Positions 1 through 12,998 of a DNA stretch of 64,000 nucleotides are shown here, piece after piece; the stretch's first letter is position 1; every line of letters begins with the position of its first letter. A program made the translations under genes and the position numbers. Under the pieces are notes generated by a model. It ran no database searches and was not told the origin of the DNA. It worked only from the letters and a program-made list of their open reading frames with translations. The DNA is from Pilatotrama ljubarskyi (lineage: Eukaryota > Basidiomycota > Agaricomycetes > Polyporales > Polyporaceae): NCBI GenBank assembly GCA_022385805.1, contig MU277674.1, positions 621,251 through 685,250 on the forward strand, read 5' to 3'.

Positions 1-357
1 GGGGAATGAAGACAAGGAGAAGGAAGCGCAAGGAGCGGGAGAGGCATTACGGCGGGTGCACGGCGGTCGATGTCGAGAGGAGACCCGATAATAGAACAAG
101 CGTGATGTCCACCGGTGAAAACGAAAGCTAACCCAAGAAGAGACGTAGGAACATGGAGAGGGAACGGCATGAGTGAATAATAAACAAGGGTATGAGGGTG
201 GCAAGTGGAAGGGGGCGCGTGAGGGAGCTTTTGTTACAGCTGCCGCATAAGGCTCTACATGGCTACAGACCACGTTGTCGATGACGGGCTCAAAAGGAAT
301 CAGATGGGTGGAACAAATAAGAAATAGTGATACGGAAAGAGACGGGCCAAATGGGCC
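1..357. other. Intergenic, left edge
   Basis: No convincing coding signal, RNA gene or repeat is visible. The stretch is purine-rich on the plus strand and lies just past the stop codon of the minus-strand RhoGAP gene, so part of it is probably that gene's 3' untranslated region. Confidence 0.5.
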
Positions 358-3300
358 TCACGACACGGGCGGCAGCTGCTCGAACACCCGCGGCGCGTTC
401 TCAACGAGCCACTCGATGCAGAGGGCCTTTCCGGCCATGTCGCTGAACTCGGCGCCCGGATCCCGCGAGCGCATCAGCGTCGCTGAAAGCAAGTTGGTGA
501 GTAGTCTGGACATGCATCCCAGCAATGAGGGCCACTCACGTCCAAAGACGACACCGAGATTCCGTGCATGCATGAGGTTCTGCTCGCTCCTCTCGCAGAT
601 ACTGGATCGACCATGTCAGTAAAGTGGAGCAGTACAAACTACCGAGCCAACACACCGATTCAGGTGGAGCATCAACGCTCTCAGCGTATAGTAGTGTTCC
701 CTCGGGAGCTCATGTACCAAGTCGGCAAACGTGGTGGCCTTCACAGCCGGATCCCGGATGGTCGCAGCACCGATGAACTTGTCGTGCAGCTCAAAGGTCA
801 GCAGCGGGTTGGGTAGGGCGCGCAGGTATGACTTGAGGACAGATGTGACGCTGCAAATGTCGTTGAAGCGCTCGGAGTCGCGTAGATCGAAGGATTCATA
901 GTCGCCGCGCTCGAAGAGCTGCGTGATCATCTTGGACTGGCCGGAGCCACCGGTCTTGCGGTAGATACCCTCGAGCTCCAGAGCTGACAATGGCCGTCAG
1001 GACAAAGCGTTTTGCATGAGCATATATGCGTACCAATGTGGTCGACCGCGTCGATACACTTCTCGACGATAACAGGGATTACTCGTGGTTCCTCCCTCGA
1101 GTCCGCGCGAACCTGTTCGATGAGATCGCGGCCAAACATGGATGGTGCTGTGGATGGAAACAGGTTCACTGGTGTGTTCAATGTTCCGATACCACGATTG
1201 ACTTACGCAGGGGAGCGAGTGGGGCCTGTCCATCGTCGCCTGAAGCCGCCGACTGCTGCGAACAAGCCAGGTTGACGTTGTGAATGCATCGAGTGTGGAC
1301 CGCGATGCTGCAAGCTACCATTACTCCTGTCAGCGTCGCATTCTCTGACAATCCATCTGGCAGCTTACATGTGCAACGGAATTGCGAGCCCCACATCTTG
1401 TCCCCACAGTGATCACATCTCGCCACACGCAGCACGCTGATCTGCTGGAAGACGTGCTCGGTGCGCCACTTAAGCTTGTTCGCGTCGGCTCCGTTCACCG
1501 CGACGTTCTCCTTCGGCGCCTTCGACCCCGGCCACTTGAATCGTCCCTTGGCAGGCTGTGGAGTGTCCTGCACATCCGATTTTGTCTTGATGACCTTGGT
1601 CTCGGCAAATTCATCAGTGGCGGCAAGCGTGGTGGATGATGCAGAAGCGTTGAGCATCGGCGGCGAGCGTGCCCGGTCGAAAGAGTTCTCGCGGCGCTCC
1701 TGTAGCACATTCTCATCCTTATTGGAGTTCGCTGCAGCTGCCTCGAGGCGGCGCTGATACTGGGCATTCAGTTGAGCAAGCTCCTCGTTGCGCTGGTTGA
1801 GAGCAGTGGTCTCCTCGAGGAACGCGTCGCGCGACGCCTTCAACTCGGCGATCTCGCGGACGAGAGCTTCGCGCTGCTCAATCAGGGGAATGAGTTCATG
1901 CTGATACTGCGTCTTGATATTGTCGAAGCGCATCGAGAGGGCTCTGGTCATCGAGGCTCCGCCGTCTTCGCCGTTGACCACAGCAGGCGAGCTGGCAGGA
2001 AGATCAAGATGAACAAATCATCGAACGCCACTCAAAGTCCTCAACATACCTCTTTGACGCGGATAGCTGCTCGACCTCTGCCAGCGTCATGTCCCGCTCG
2101 ACCTTCAGCTTTGACAGATCCCGCTCCAGCGACGACAAGTTGTCAGTCAGCTCTCTCGACAACTGTTTATGCGCCTCTTGTCGCTTGGACTCGCCAGAGA
2201 TGGCCGTGAGCCGCGCTGCCTGGCCCGAAAGGAGGACACGCAAGCGCGTCACCTCGGCCTCAGCATCGCGTCGCGCCTTCAGCTCGCGGTCGTACTCAGT
2301 TTGAGCGACCGTCAGGCCGTCCATATACTGCTTGCTCGCGCGCTACAAGTCGAACACGTGTACCGTGAGCTATACTCCCTTCAACAGACAATTCAAGCGA
2401 CGCACCTTCATGCCATCTACGCTGCGTCTCAAGTCATTGTAGTCGTTCTGCTGCTGCTCCAGCAGCGTCACGACCGCCTGCACAAACACCGCGTCCAGGC
2501 TGACCTGCGCCGAGCCCCTCTCCGAAGCAGCAGCCACAGCCTCCTTCAGCCTCTGCCGCGCGTTCTCGACACCGTCGGCAGGCGCCGTGACTGTAATGCG
2601 CGCCAGGCCGTTCTTCACTCCGTTGGCATTGACAGATGCATCTGAATTCCAGTCCATCCTGTCGCGACGCCGCGACGCGACGTTCAGCGGCGGCGTGCCA
2701 GATCGCGGGAAGGGGTCCAATCGCGTGCGGTCCCGGTCGTTCGAACGCCGGACACCGTCCTGTGACGAGACGTAGTCGTGTCCAGAAGAGGAAGAGGGGC
2801 TGGCGGCCTCGCCCCTGTCCGCACCGGCCCGCTTCATGGGGGTATCGTCCGCTGTGCCGTCCGAGAAACCAAGTACGGTCGTATCGCTCCTGGGCGTCGC
2901 AGGTTGACCTGCCGAGTCGGGCGGAGTAAGCGTGAGGTCCAGGTCTTTGATCTTCTCCGCGCCCTTCGGCACGCCGCTCATCGTCTTGATCAGGTCCGCG
3001 AAGTCTGCGCCGCCCATCGAGATACGGATTGGCGGTAACGCAGGCGCGATGAACGTCGAGTGCGAGGTGCGCTCGACGGGCGAGGACTCGGCCTCATCCG
3101 CGGAGTTGTCCTCCGTCTCGGTGCCCCTGCGCGACCGCTGAGAGACGTCGACACGTAGGTCGGCCGGCCGGCGGTGCGTATACGGAGGGTACTCTTTCGG
3201 GGGTAACGACGGCGGCCGGTCGTCGCTTTCCTCGCTCATACCACTGGACACTCCGTTCTCCTCGGACTCCGCCTCGGTGTCCGTGCCGCTCTCGATCCCA

Positions 3301-5844
3301 TGCGGGACGTCGACGAAATGTGAGGGCGACGGCGGGACAGAGCTCCCGCTCCCCGGCCGGCGCACCTCGAACTCGACGCCAGACAGCGCACTGTGGCGGA
3401 CATAGTCCGGACTTCCGAGCCGGCGGTCGGCAAGATGGTCGTCCGCAGGCAAATTACTACCGTTGAGGTTGAGGCTTGGGGGCCTGTGCATATCCGCACT
3501 CCGAGGACTGCGGTCGAGCACGAGGTTGGATGGTGACTCCGCCTCAAGCGCCTCGAATGAGGACGGGATGGCAAGGCTCGTCGAGCGCGACGGCACCTTG
3601 TCCAAGGTGAGCGTCGGACGCGGCGGGCGGCCCTGGTTAGGATTTGCGCTGTGGCCAGGGACGCTGGACGACGCAGAGCGCGCACGCCCGGCCGCCACGC
3701 GCTGGGCATCATGGTCGTGCAGGTTGCGCCCGGCGGGGGAGACGGGGGATCCTTGATAGTTGTTGTCGGTGGACGAATGTGGGTCGTCGGCGCTGTACAG
3801 GCCAAAGTAGTCTCTGAGCGGCGAGTACGGCCGGGGCGAGTCCCGGCTCCGCACGCTGCCGGTGTCGATGCTGGAGAGGGGTGGGGAGCGCGCGTGCTCG
3901 GCCGAGGGAGTGCCATTGCTCGTATTGAGTGAGACGCTACTCGCGCTGGGACGCAACAGGTTGAGGGGCCTGATGCCTGCATCGAAGCTCTTCCGCTTGT
4001 TGATATGCCCGCCGTTGACGCTGTCGCCAGAGTTGGGCACAGAGAGCGAGTCCATCCTCGTGACGGGCGATAAGCTGGAGTTCGAGCGCAGCTGGTCGAC
4101 GGGCGAGCTGGACGCAGAGCCACTACCAGCCGTCGACGGCCTGCCCGCGTTGGGGTTGATGCGCGTTATGGAAGGCGAGGATGGGAGGCCGATGAACATG
4201 CCCGAGTGCCGCTTCGACAGCGGAATGGAAGCCTTCTCCGCGGGAGATCCCAATAGCTGTTGCGACGGCGGCGGCGATGTCGCGGCGCGTGCACCTTGCC
4301 CTTGCTCCTGCTGGCGATGCTGCGACTCCGAGGCGACGACGTTCGCGAGGATCGACCCCCGCCTCACGCCTGCCGACGAAGGTGCAGAATGGTCGTCGGA
4401 GGACCCCGGCGCGCGCCTGGAACTAGAGCGCGACAGTCCACCATACGGAGATGGGACGTCCGGCGATGACCCCTCCGCCGAGTTAGATTGTGAGTGCGGT
4501 CGTCCTTGCTCTGCGCCCCTCTGTGCAAAAGAGGAAGCAGAGTTGTAAATCCCATCTCATAACAGAAAACAAGCATTGCAGTAGCATACACGCACCGTCG
4601 TCGTCGGGTGACCGTTGTGACCATCTCGTGAGTCGTCTTGCCCACCGTTCACGCTTCCCGTTCTGCTTCTCGCAGCGGCCGCAGCTTGAGCGGCACGTTC
4701 CCTCTCGCGCTCGCGCTCCTGCTTCTGCGCCTGATGCCGCCTGCTGCGCGCGACGCGCTCGTTATGGCAGTTCATGCAGTAGATGCCCTGCCGGGTCTTG
4801 GCGAACACCAGCTCGTCGATGCGGTTCTTGCACACCCGGCATTTGAAACAGTGGGCGTGGTACGAGTCGTCGCCAGTCATTATCGCCTCGTCGAGGATGG
4901 GCTGCTTACAGACATTACAGCTGTACGAGCAGTTCGCGCATATCGGGGACCCATCCGAGAGCAGAAGCAGGTTTGTGTCAGCCGTGACTTGGTTTCCGCA
5001 TTTCGCGCATTTGAAGCAATCGACGTGGAAGAAGGATTGGCTAGAGGCAGAAGACATCGTCAGTTCACGTACGCAAACATACAGAGCAGGGCAAGAGTCA
5101 AGACGCGGACGGTTTAGCCACTCATGGCAGATGGTCAGCAGCCCGGCTTAGTGCCGGACGGTGGCCAGAACAAAGTGACGCAAGGCAGAGCGCTATATTC
5201 GACGCGCTGCGCTGTCCTTAGTTCTGTGCATCGGACAAAGCAGGCACGTTCCTGGCTATCGCGGAGCGATTGTGCGCCTTGGGCATAGTGCGAACCGCGC
5301 GCCCCAGGAAGTGGGGGTTCACGAGGCCCAGACCGATATAGCCGTGGATAGCAACGGGTGGCCCAGCACGGACTTGGCGCACGCAGCAATATGGTTATGC
5401 AGATGAAGGAACATTCCCCGTGAAGATAGAAGCAAGAGGGAGAGCATGAACGCCTCCGAAGAGACTACATGCAAGTCTGGGATTGTGATGCAGTGGTGTA
5501 GCCGAGCAATGTGGACGGTTCCCAGGTATGCAGGGGCACCCTGCCAGACTCGCTCTTGTACGTCCCAGATGCAGGCGATGGAGCGGGCGAAAGAGGAGTC
5601 TCAGAGAGGCAACGGCGTCGCTGGAAGCGCAGCCGAGCAAGCCGGCGGATTGTCGAAGCGTCCCGTACTCGACTTCGACCAGCAAGCTCACGAAATGAAA
5701 GAGATCGACGACAGCCACTCACCCGAACGCGACGACAACGCCTCCGTTCTCATCCACGACGGACTTCTTGCAGCCTGGACAGTACCTGTCCTCAGTAAGT
5801 AGGGTTTGTGCGGGGCCGCTTTGAGAGTCCATGTAGTTGCTCAT
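358..5844 (-). CDS. LIM-LIM-C1-RhoGAP protein (Rho/Cdc42 GTPase-activating protein)
   Basis: Predicted Rho-family GTPase-activating protein for cell polarity, cortex or wall signalling. Start chosen at 5844; exon 1 (5723-5844) encodes MSNYMDSQSG and the first zinc pair of LIM1 (CPGC). It splices in phase to exon 2, which begins at 5040 and supplies QSFFHVDCFKCAKC and a complete LIM2. A serine/proline-rich, probably disordered stretch of about 700 residues follows. Then come charged coiled-coil segments (about 1.8-2.3 kb), a C1-type zinc finger (HVFQQISVLRVARCDHCG..., about 1.2-1.45 kb) and a C-terminal RhoGAP domain. In the GAP domain GIYRKTGG supplies the expected arginine finger, and the ARNLGVVFG motif is split by a short intron (about 490-536). 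Domain order matches fungal Rga/Lrg-type proteins. The intron in LIM1 is unusually long, about 680 nt. Which GTPase it acts on cannot be told. Confidence 0.9.
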
Positions 5845-8328
5845 GGCTGCCGGACGAGATGGTTGGAGGGCGGCGAGCATAGAACAATGAGAGCCGGGGC
5901 GAGCGTGGACTGATAGCGGGCGTGCGTGGGTAAGAGCCGCGCTGGGCTGGGGCTGAAGTTAATGTCGAGAATCTGAGTTGTTGCCGCTGCCCAGACGTCT
6001 AGACGACCAAGAGGCTAGTAAGGGTGCGATGGGCGCGCGGGGCCTGCGCAGATGGCTAGGACGACGGCGCAGGCAGCGTAAGCGGAGGCAGATGCGGAGA
6101 CGATGGAGGGAAGAGGAGAAAGAGTACAGGCTATCCTGCGCCTGGGGGTAGTAGGGAGATATGGAGAGCTCGTCGGGTGAGGGAGTGGCCAAGTCGCCCA
6201 TCAACGACTTGCACATCCTACTCAAGCGCTGCCACGTGCTAGCGCCCGTCCGTCTTTGCCCTGCTCCGTCGCTGTCTCCGACGTCCCTGAGCCCAGTTTC
6301 ATCTCACCGCCACCCATCCGCCATCCACGGATCTGCTTTTACCCTCCATGCGAGTCTCTCAGCATCGAGCCTCGCGCAAGACTAGACCAGGATTCTTCAG
6401 ACAGCACTCACTCTCCCATAACCCAGATTCACCGTAGCCTGATCGCCATAGCTTCCACTGAGCCGTTGACCGAAGCTGTCCAGACCATCATCAGTTCATC
6501 AACAACAACACGCAGTACGCCCATCCCGGTCAACAGTCGTTATGGTGCGCTTTTGTTGTTCTCGTGCCCGGATATGCTTGTGTATGATCCCCTGCTTTCC
6601 CGCTACGCAATCGACACTCGTAGTAATACATCGCAGAAGCCGCAGCAATCTGAAGCGCATACATATATGAAGTATATGCGCACATGCTCTGCCGCCGGGC
6701 TGAGCTCCACTTTCTTCAATATCCTCAGGCACGCCGCACCGCAGTTGACTAGCGTCGGTTGAACGAAAATGCTCGCGTAGCGTCCCCGGCAGACGGACCG
6801 CCAGATCAGGCATCTTGGTTGCCATTTTAGCTCCTCCCGACGCATGGTGGCGCGTTTCGTCTGCAGGTGAACACCATCGGTACCGAACCATGGAACAACC
6901 TACCGCTGCAGCGTACCTACTAAGCATTGCAGCCAGCAGGCTGTATGCTTTTTCTCGAGCATTCGTAACCGCGCTGAACGCAGACCCGTGATGGCACGCA
7001 CCGAAGAATTCAGCAGCAATGAATGTATCATAATCCTATAGCAAAGTCATCGCATCTCGTATATAGGTTCGTCATAGAAGATGAGGAAGGGCAATGAGAA
7101 GGAACGCGAAGCTGGGAAGCAACCACCACCCCGCACCTACCCTCGCCTCGGCGAAGTCCAGCATGAAAGCTTATTATGGATGGAATGGAGAAAGATGAGA
7201 CATATAGGGACACCCTCGATGGGCCAGAAGAAGTATAAAGAGTTACAGCGCGGCGCCGCAAAGAATATTAAAGTCCGAAGGTCGATTAGCGAAGGAGGCC
7301 GAGACGAGGCAACGAGCGTGGATGGGATGGCATGCAACCTGAGAGAATGGCAAGTCCGTGTATGGTGAGCAAGAAAGAAACGCGAAGATAGTCCGGTGGA
7401 GGTGACCGTTGTGGAAAGCGTAAGATAGCTACAAGACCGCGGGGATTAGGTGATATGCGCAATGCCAATGTGGAGGAACAGAAGCGCACAGACAAGAGAT
7501 GTTAACGGAGGGATTCGCACGTCCGAGGAAGGTGCGCAGCCTGAGCAGTCTGGAAGGCGTTGCAGCAACTTGGAGGGTTGGCGCGGATCTGTATCTGCAA
7601 AAGGGGTTCTTCTTTAGGTGCATGCAGCGTCTGCTGCATGGAAAGGCGGATGTATGCTGCTGCAGTTGCAGAAGGAGATAGTGTAGATAAGATAGGGGAC
7701 GTATAGGTAGGAGGATTGCACCATGACAAGCATTGCGGGATTGCAGGGTATACGAAAGCTGGATGACGGACGAGACGGAAGTGCGCAGTATTTACCGGAC
7801 AACGATGAGACGAACGAGGAGGAGGGGCAGAACGAACGAGATAGAAAGCGGGGACCGGCGGGAATGAGGCTGGCAAGAGAGCGGGCCGATGAGCGGGGGA
7901 GGTTGCGGTCCAGGCGGCGCCGATGAGGCGAGGGACGACGGGGAACGGGCCGGGGTCCTTAGGGAAGGAACAAAGGGGTGGGTTCTGGCAGTGGTCTGTG
8001 CGTCGCACGAGGCATGTCTTGCTTGTCAGCGCGATGATAGAACGTGCAGCACCCACGGCCTCCAGCCGCAGCGCCCGACAGCCACGGGAGGATTCGGAAT
8101 ATGAACAGCAGCAGGTGTGGTGATCGTCTCAATCTGATGATGCACTCGCTCGACGTGTTCGTGAATCGTGATGGCTACGAAGACGCGACAGACGGACAGC
8201 ACGCAGAGATAGACATAGGAGAGTGGAAGAGAAGGTTTGTGTGCGAGTGACAGAGAGACGTGTGGAATGCTGCGCCAGCCAGAGCCACCCATCCCGAGTC
8301 GCCTTCACTCCCGGACCGATACCTCGTG
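5845..8328. other. Long intergenic region (promoter of RhoGAP gene; 3' flank of phosphatase gene)
   Basis: About 2.5 kb without a supportable gene. Open frames of up to 168 codons occur on both strands but have no domain, no splice logic and no consistent codon character. The left part must hold the promoter and leader of the minus-strand RhoGAP gene; the right 200 nt are probably the 3' UTR of the next minus-strand gene. An unannotated long non-coding transcript cannot be excluded. Confidence 0.5.
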
Positions 8329-10283
8329 TCATAGGCCGCCGTCGAGCACGCCCCGGACGTCGTCTACCTGGCCGAGGTCGGCCAGGAACGGACAGAGGTC
8401 CGTGAGCTCGGTGTCATGAGGGTCGTTAAACCAGGACGAGACTGGCACCGCGTTATTGGGATGGAAGATGTATGATGCGGGGGAGTTGTCAATGATGATG
8501 GTGTCAGCGATCGGCCGCCCGAGCTGCGAGAGATCCTGCACGGCGACATGTCGTCAGGACTACTCCGAAGGTAAATGAGACAAGATCGACATACCTTGAC
8601 GTAGTTGCCTCGGTGGTTGTAGCAGCTCTCGCGGAACAGCCTGTGAGAAACTACGCGGTGGATATCCAGCTTGTCCAGTACGGGGTCTGCGTACTGCCAC
8701 CGTGATCGTGTCAGCCTGCGGCGACGCGAAGGGTGACATCGCGACAAGAGACAAACCTTGCTGAGACTTGCTGTGAAGACTACGACTTCGTAGATCTCAC
8801 CCATCTTCTTCAGGAAGTTGTCGACACCCGGCCGCTTGATGACGTAGACGTTGTGCCAATGGTACTCAATTTCAACAGGAACCACATAGTCTGCTTGGGA
8901 GATGGCCTACGGACCACAGTGTCAGCAGCATCAAGGCATGTGAGGGAAAATTGCACTCGCCTTGAAACTACTATGTACCAATGTCTCGTCGAGATCGAGG
9001 ACTAGGCATTTCCGACCAGCGTGCTTGGGCGATACTGGAGGAAGTAGCGGTCTAGGAACACCATCCTGGGCGACGAAACGTGCAAGTCAACCAAGTGCTG
9101 AACACGGAAAGCGAGGGAACCACTTACAGGTCCGATGGGTATCCCGGCGCCACCTTGCATGATAAGCCGCTCCTCCTCGTCCTCAATCTCATCCATAGGT
9201 GTGCCCTCGTCCAAGTCCTCATCCTCCGTGAAGCTGGTCGACCCGTCGGAGTCGTCGCCCAAATCTCTCGAGTTCCTCCTAGAGTGGTCGCGTATGCTGT
9301 CTCCGCCCGTGGATCCTGGAGGCTGCACAGCGCCCGACGTCACACCCTCCGTCTCCTCAAGTGGAAGCGTTTTAGTGGGTGTAGGTGGTACGATAACGTT
9401 GGGATCGTCAGTCTGGGGTATTTCAATGGGCTGAAGCGGTGGGGGTATTTCTGCTGAACCGCCAGCGCCGTCGGCGGACGTCTCCGGGCCAGTGACCGTC
9501 GCCTCTACTGAGTGCTGGGGTTCCTGCGGAGCAGGCGGGAGCTCCTCCGCCTCCTTCGCCGCCTGCTTCTCCTTCAGCGCAGACGAGCTGGCGGTGTTCG
9601 TTTTCGACGGCGATGGAGGCGCTTGCGCTGCCGGGCGCTTCTCGTCGACGTCTATGGGATGGGCGCGAGACGACGGCCCGACGCATGGCACGAGCACACG
9701 AAATAGCTTTGAAAGCAAGCTGCCCTTGTTCTTCGCACGCCGCGAGCGCGGCCGGGGCGGGTGGGGGCTGTCGGATTGAGTCGGGTGCTCAGCAGCGGTG
9801 GAGGACGTGTGCGCGCCGTCAGAGACTGACTTGTTCGCATCCTTCCGGGGCGACGAGCCCTTGTACGTCGGCGTCCCCGTCTGCTCGCTCTCGACAGAAC
9901 CCTTCTCCTTGCGGACCGTTCCGTTATCATTGTCGTCGGTTCGTTCGTGCGAGTACGGCACGGACTCTCCAGACGGCGCTGGGGCAGGCGGTGGAGGCGC
10001 CGGGGCCTGCCCTGCGCTGTCTGCGGACGTGTGGGGCTGCTGAGGCTGCTCGGTGGGGTCTGCTGAGCTGGCATTGCCGTTCCCGACGTCGTCCTGGGCG
10101 GTTTCGTCGCCTGCGGGGCTGCTCTTTTCGCTGCGTCCCTCTGCAGGCTGGTCACTCGGTGGCTCTGCCGCGACTTCCTTCCCCTTGGCGGACTGCTGGG
10201 AATAAGGGTGCCGTCGGACACAACAGGGTGCGTGTGCGACGTACCTGGGAACCTGTTACATCCGGAGAGGCTGCAGTGGCCAT
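8329..10283 (-). CDS. SCP/Psr1-like HAD phosphatase (NLI-interacting-factor family), copy A
   Basis: Predicted serine/threonine phosphatase of the FCP1/SCP HAD superfamily, like yeast Psr1/Psr2 (plasma membrane, stress signalling). CDS = complement(8329..8535, 8595..8693, 8757..8906, 8961..9065, 9128..10195, 10245..10283), 555 aa, all introns phase 0. The N-terminal about 370 residues are Pro/Ser/Ala-rich and end in an acidic segment. They include a short hydrophobic patch with one cysteine ([12 protein letters not shown]) that might be lipid-modified; this is inference. The catalytic HAD motif [10 protein letters not shown] is intact at the exon 3 end. It is followed by [40 protein letters not shown] and the acidic-motif region [13 protein letters not shown]. 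The intron after HSSFK uses a GC donor (AAG|GCGAGT). An identically built paralog lies at 23237-25312. Exact substrate unknown. Confidence 0.93.
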
Positions 10284-10653
10284 GAGGGTGGGCAGCTCTG
10301 CAGGGGGACGGGGTATGTGGGCTGGTAAGGCGGTCGAGAACAACGACCGAGCTCACCGTCGACGCGTTGCGGTGTGTTTGCGTGGGAACCTATACCCGCT
10401 TACGGCAATAGGCACACACTCATCCGGGCGCTTGTCATGCCTCGTTGTTACTGCCCGGTAGCGCCCAACATTGTGATTGTTGTTCATCATCTCGAGGACA
10501 TTGCTACTCAATCGACAACTCGAGGGAAAGTGTGCTACACCAGAATGCTGAAGCTCTGGATCAATGCGGTGCCGGCCACATACAGCGTGGCCAGCAGCGC
10601 GGAACGCCATCCGGACTTCCGTGTAAGCTTCGCGAACAGGTACTACCCGGAGA

Positions 10654-11162
10654 TCACGACGCTGGAAGAGGATGAAGACCGCGAGCTTCAGGACTCAGGA
10701 CTACCCTCCCATCCGGCTGTGCAACGTGATGGATACAATCGGTGAGAGGTAGAACCTGGTGTGTAACCATGTGTCGTGCGGCGTCCTCGACCAAGTGGAC
10801 GGGCTCCCATGTGTAGGAGCAAAGGGTGAGCTTGCTTCCAATAAGTAAGCGGCCTAAAATCTGCCTCGTTCCTGTCATAGAGGTACCTCGCAATGACCGG
10901 TTCGAGAAGCGAGACGGATTCGCCGCCGTATTCCATACTTGTCCGTGGGATCGATACCTGCGGTCACAGAGTGGTCAGCCGCCCTAACCAATCCCTTGTC
11001 CACCGGCGAGGCATACACCGAGAAGCTTGACCACTCTGCCGCACGGAATGCAGACGCTTCATTGGTGATCTCCAGCAGTGCGATGGCTTACCCGGACCAT
11101 ATGCGTCAGTAGGCATGGGTGGACGCCTAGTTACGCGCTCGACCCGAGTCATCGAGGGGCAT
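10654..11162 (-). CDS. Possible small unresolved gene
   Basis: A tentative minus-strand gene only. From ATG at 11162 (MPLDDSGRA), an intron ending in GTAAG leads to an open stretch reading IALLEITNEASAFRAAEWSS and then SVYASPVDKGLVRAADHS. A further possible exon near 10880-10740 can be read in two different frames, each without stops (one contains TWEPVHLVEDAARHM, another TPHDTWLHTRFYLSPIV). I recognise no family, cannot fix the 3' end and cannot decide between the frames. It lies in the 1.3 kb divergent gap between phosphatase copy A and the bZIP gene, so it could equally be chance open frame or an old gene remnant. The rest of 10284-11589 shows nothing else that I can support. Confidence 0.25.
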
Positions 11163-11589
11163 AGATGTACAGGGTGCCGAATGTTAACGAAGAATACGGA
11201 TATGTGGGCTTTGTCATGCTAGGAACGCTGAGAATGCACTATGGATTGAGCGTGGAAAAGCGAGAGAGAAAAGGGCTCTGTTCAGGTGCAGAGACGGACC
11301 TTTCAGGTGTACCTCTGCGATGGCAGAACACCGCCGTTCAACGATGGATCACACGCGCAATCCGCGCTAAATCATGCTGGCCATCGTGACCGAGTCTCGG
11401 GCGACCGGTAGCGAGTCCATTGCGCGAAGAAAAGAGAACGAAGCAACCAGAGCTGGAGAGGAAGGCACGGACGAGGATGGAAGAGACGGTCACGTGAGAG
11501 GGATGTTGGGGGGAGAGAATGAAAGTCCGCCACGCGACGATTCTTACTAATACACCGACGATTGTCTAAGAGCCCTGTCCTCGCTGCCC

Positions 11590-12625
11590 ATGTTGGGTCA
11601 TCCACCCCCCGCCTACCAGCAGCAGCCCCCGCCGCCTCAACAGCAGCAACAACAACAACAGCAGCAGCCAGCCACCGCTGACCCGAATGCCCTCCACCAC
11701 GCCCCGCCGCAGCCCCAGCCGCCAGGCACATTCCAAACCCTCCGACTGCGTGACGACCCTCCCTCGGTGACCCAGCCCGCCCCGCGATCCAGGAAGCGCA
11801 AGTCGCCCGCTACAGCTCCGACAGAGGCAGGGCCTCCGCCCCCACCAGGCCCGCCAAATCCGGGACCCCCCATGCACCCACCACCCCCGGGAACCATGCA
11901 GCCACATGCCCTACCGCCCCCTCACACGCTCATCCATCCTCCCCCTCCGCATCTTGCGGGACATCCTATGGCGCACCCATACCCCTACCCACCACCCCCA
12001 GGTGACTTCACACCAGGAGGGATGCCGCCGCACCCGCAGGGCCCACCTCCTGGGCACCCAGGCCCACCCCCTCAGCCACAGCAAGAGCAACAGCCACGCG
12101 CTGGCTCGGCCTCCGGCCGTACGGTTAGCCAGAGCAAGCGAGCTGAGCAGAACAGGAAAGCCCAGCGCGCGTTTCGCGAACGGCGAGACCAGTACGTACA
12201 GTGCTTGAATGGAAATCACGGTACCTTGGCTTACTCTCGCGCTCCGTAGGCACGTCAAGACTCTCGAATCGCGCTCGCAACTGCTCGATGCGGCTCTCGC
12301 GTCTGCCGATGAGGCGAACAGGCGATGGGAGGAATGCCGCACCATCGTTGATCAGCTCCGGATCGAGAACGCGAGCCTTAGAGCGACACTCCAGGCCGTG
12401 CAGGCCCAGCTCATGGCCCTCAATCCGAATGCGAACATCAACATCAATCCGAACCAGGGCGGTCCCGACGGTACGAACGGCGCGCCCCCTTCTATGCAAG
12501 GGCAAGGGCCCCTTCCTCCGGAGCAACAGCACCAGCAGAATGGAACGTCATCGAATCCAGAACGGAGAGACGAGCAGGGCTCCGGGCCAATGCCGGACGG
12601 GCAGGCGCAAGACCACCAGCAGTAA
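11590..12625 (+). CDS. YAP/AP-1-like bZIP transcription factor
   Basis: CDS = join(11590..12191, 12250..12625), 325 aa. The first about 175 residues are proline/glutamine/histidine-rich with a run of glutamines from CAG/CAA codons, as in many activation regions. The basic region reads NRKAQRAFRERRDQ, whose N-x3-Q-x2-F-R spacing is the fungal YAP/Pap1 signature rather than the usual bZIP asparagine-alanine-cysteine form. The heptad region follows (HVKTLESRSQLLDAALAS and onward to NASLRATLQAVQ). The intron interrupts the basic region exactly between the two bases CA and G of the conserved Gln, and splicing restores RDQHVKTLE. I see no cysteine-rich redox domain typical of Yap1/Pap1, so an oxidative-stress role is not supported; other YAP-type roles remain open. 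Confidence 0.9.
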
Positions 12626-12998
12626 TACGTCTTTCTTTATGCCGCCATGTTGTTCTCCGTGTTTTTGGGCTGAAGCACTGTTGTCTGTTAGCTTGGGCAA
12701 CGCGTGCTGTCGTAGCGTATACAGTTATTCTCGCACCTTACGAGTTCTCTTCTCTCCTGCCTCCTACTCTTGTCAATCTGTATAATATAACTGCTTGAAA
12801 CCGGATTCTTTTCAGCCTGTGTGTCTTACGCTCGACCTTGAAAGCCACGACCTGCCTGATGTTGGCAAATAGTAGACTTGTGCCGATCACCTGTATGATC
12901 CGCGCATGATGATGACGAACCCTGCGGAAGGCGCTCAGCAGTGAGTTGGCGTTGTGCATCGACGACCCAGGCTACAACCTCACCAGCACGTCTCGGCC

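Noticed and set aside
6256..6762. 168-codon plus-strand open frame in the 5.8-8.3 kb gap
   Set aside because: Serine/threonine-rich composition without a domain, no neighbouring exons, and a similar-length frame on the other strand; not distinguishable from chance.
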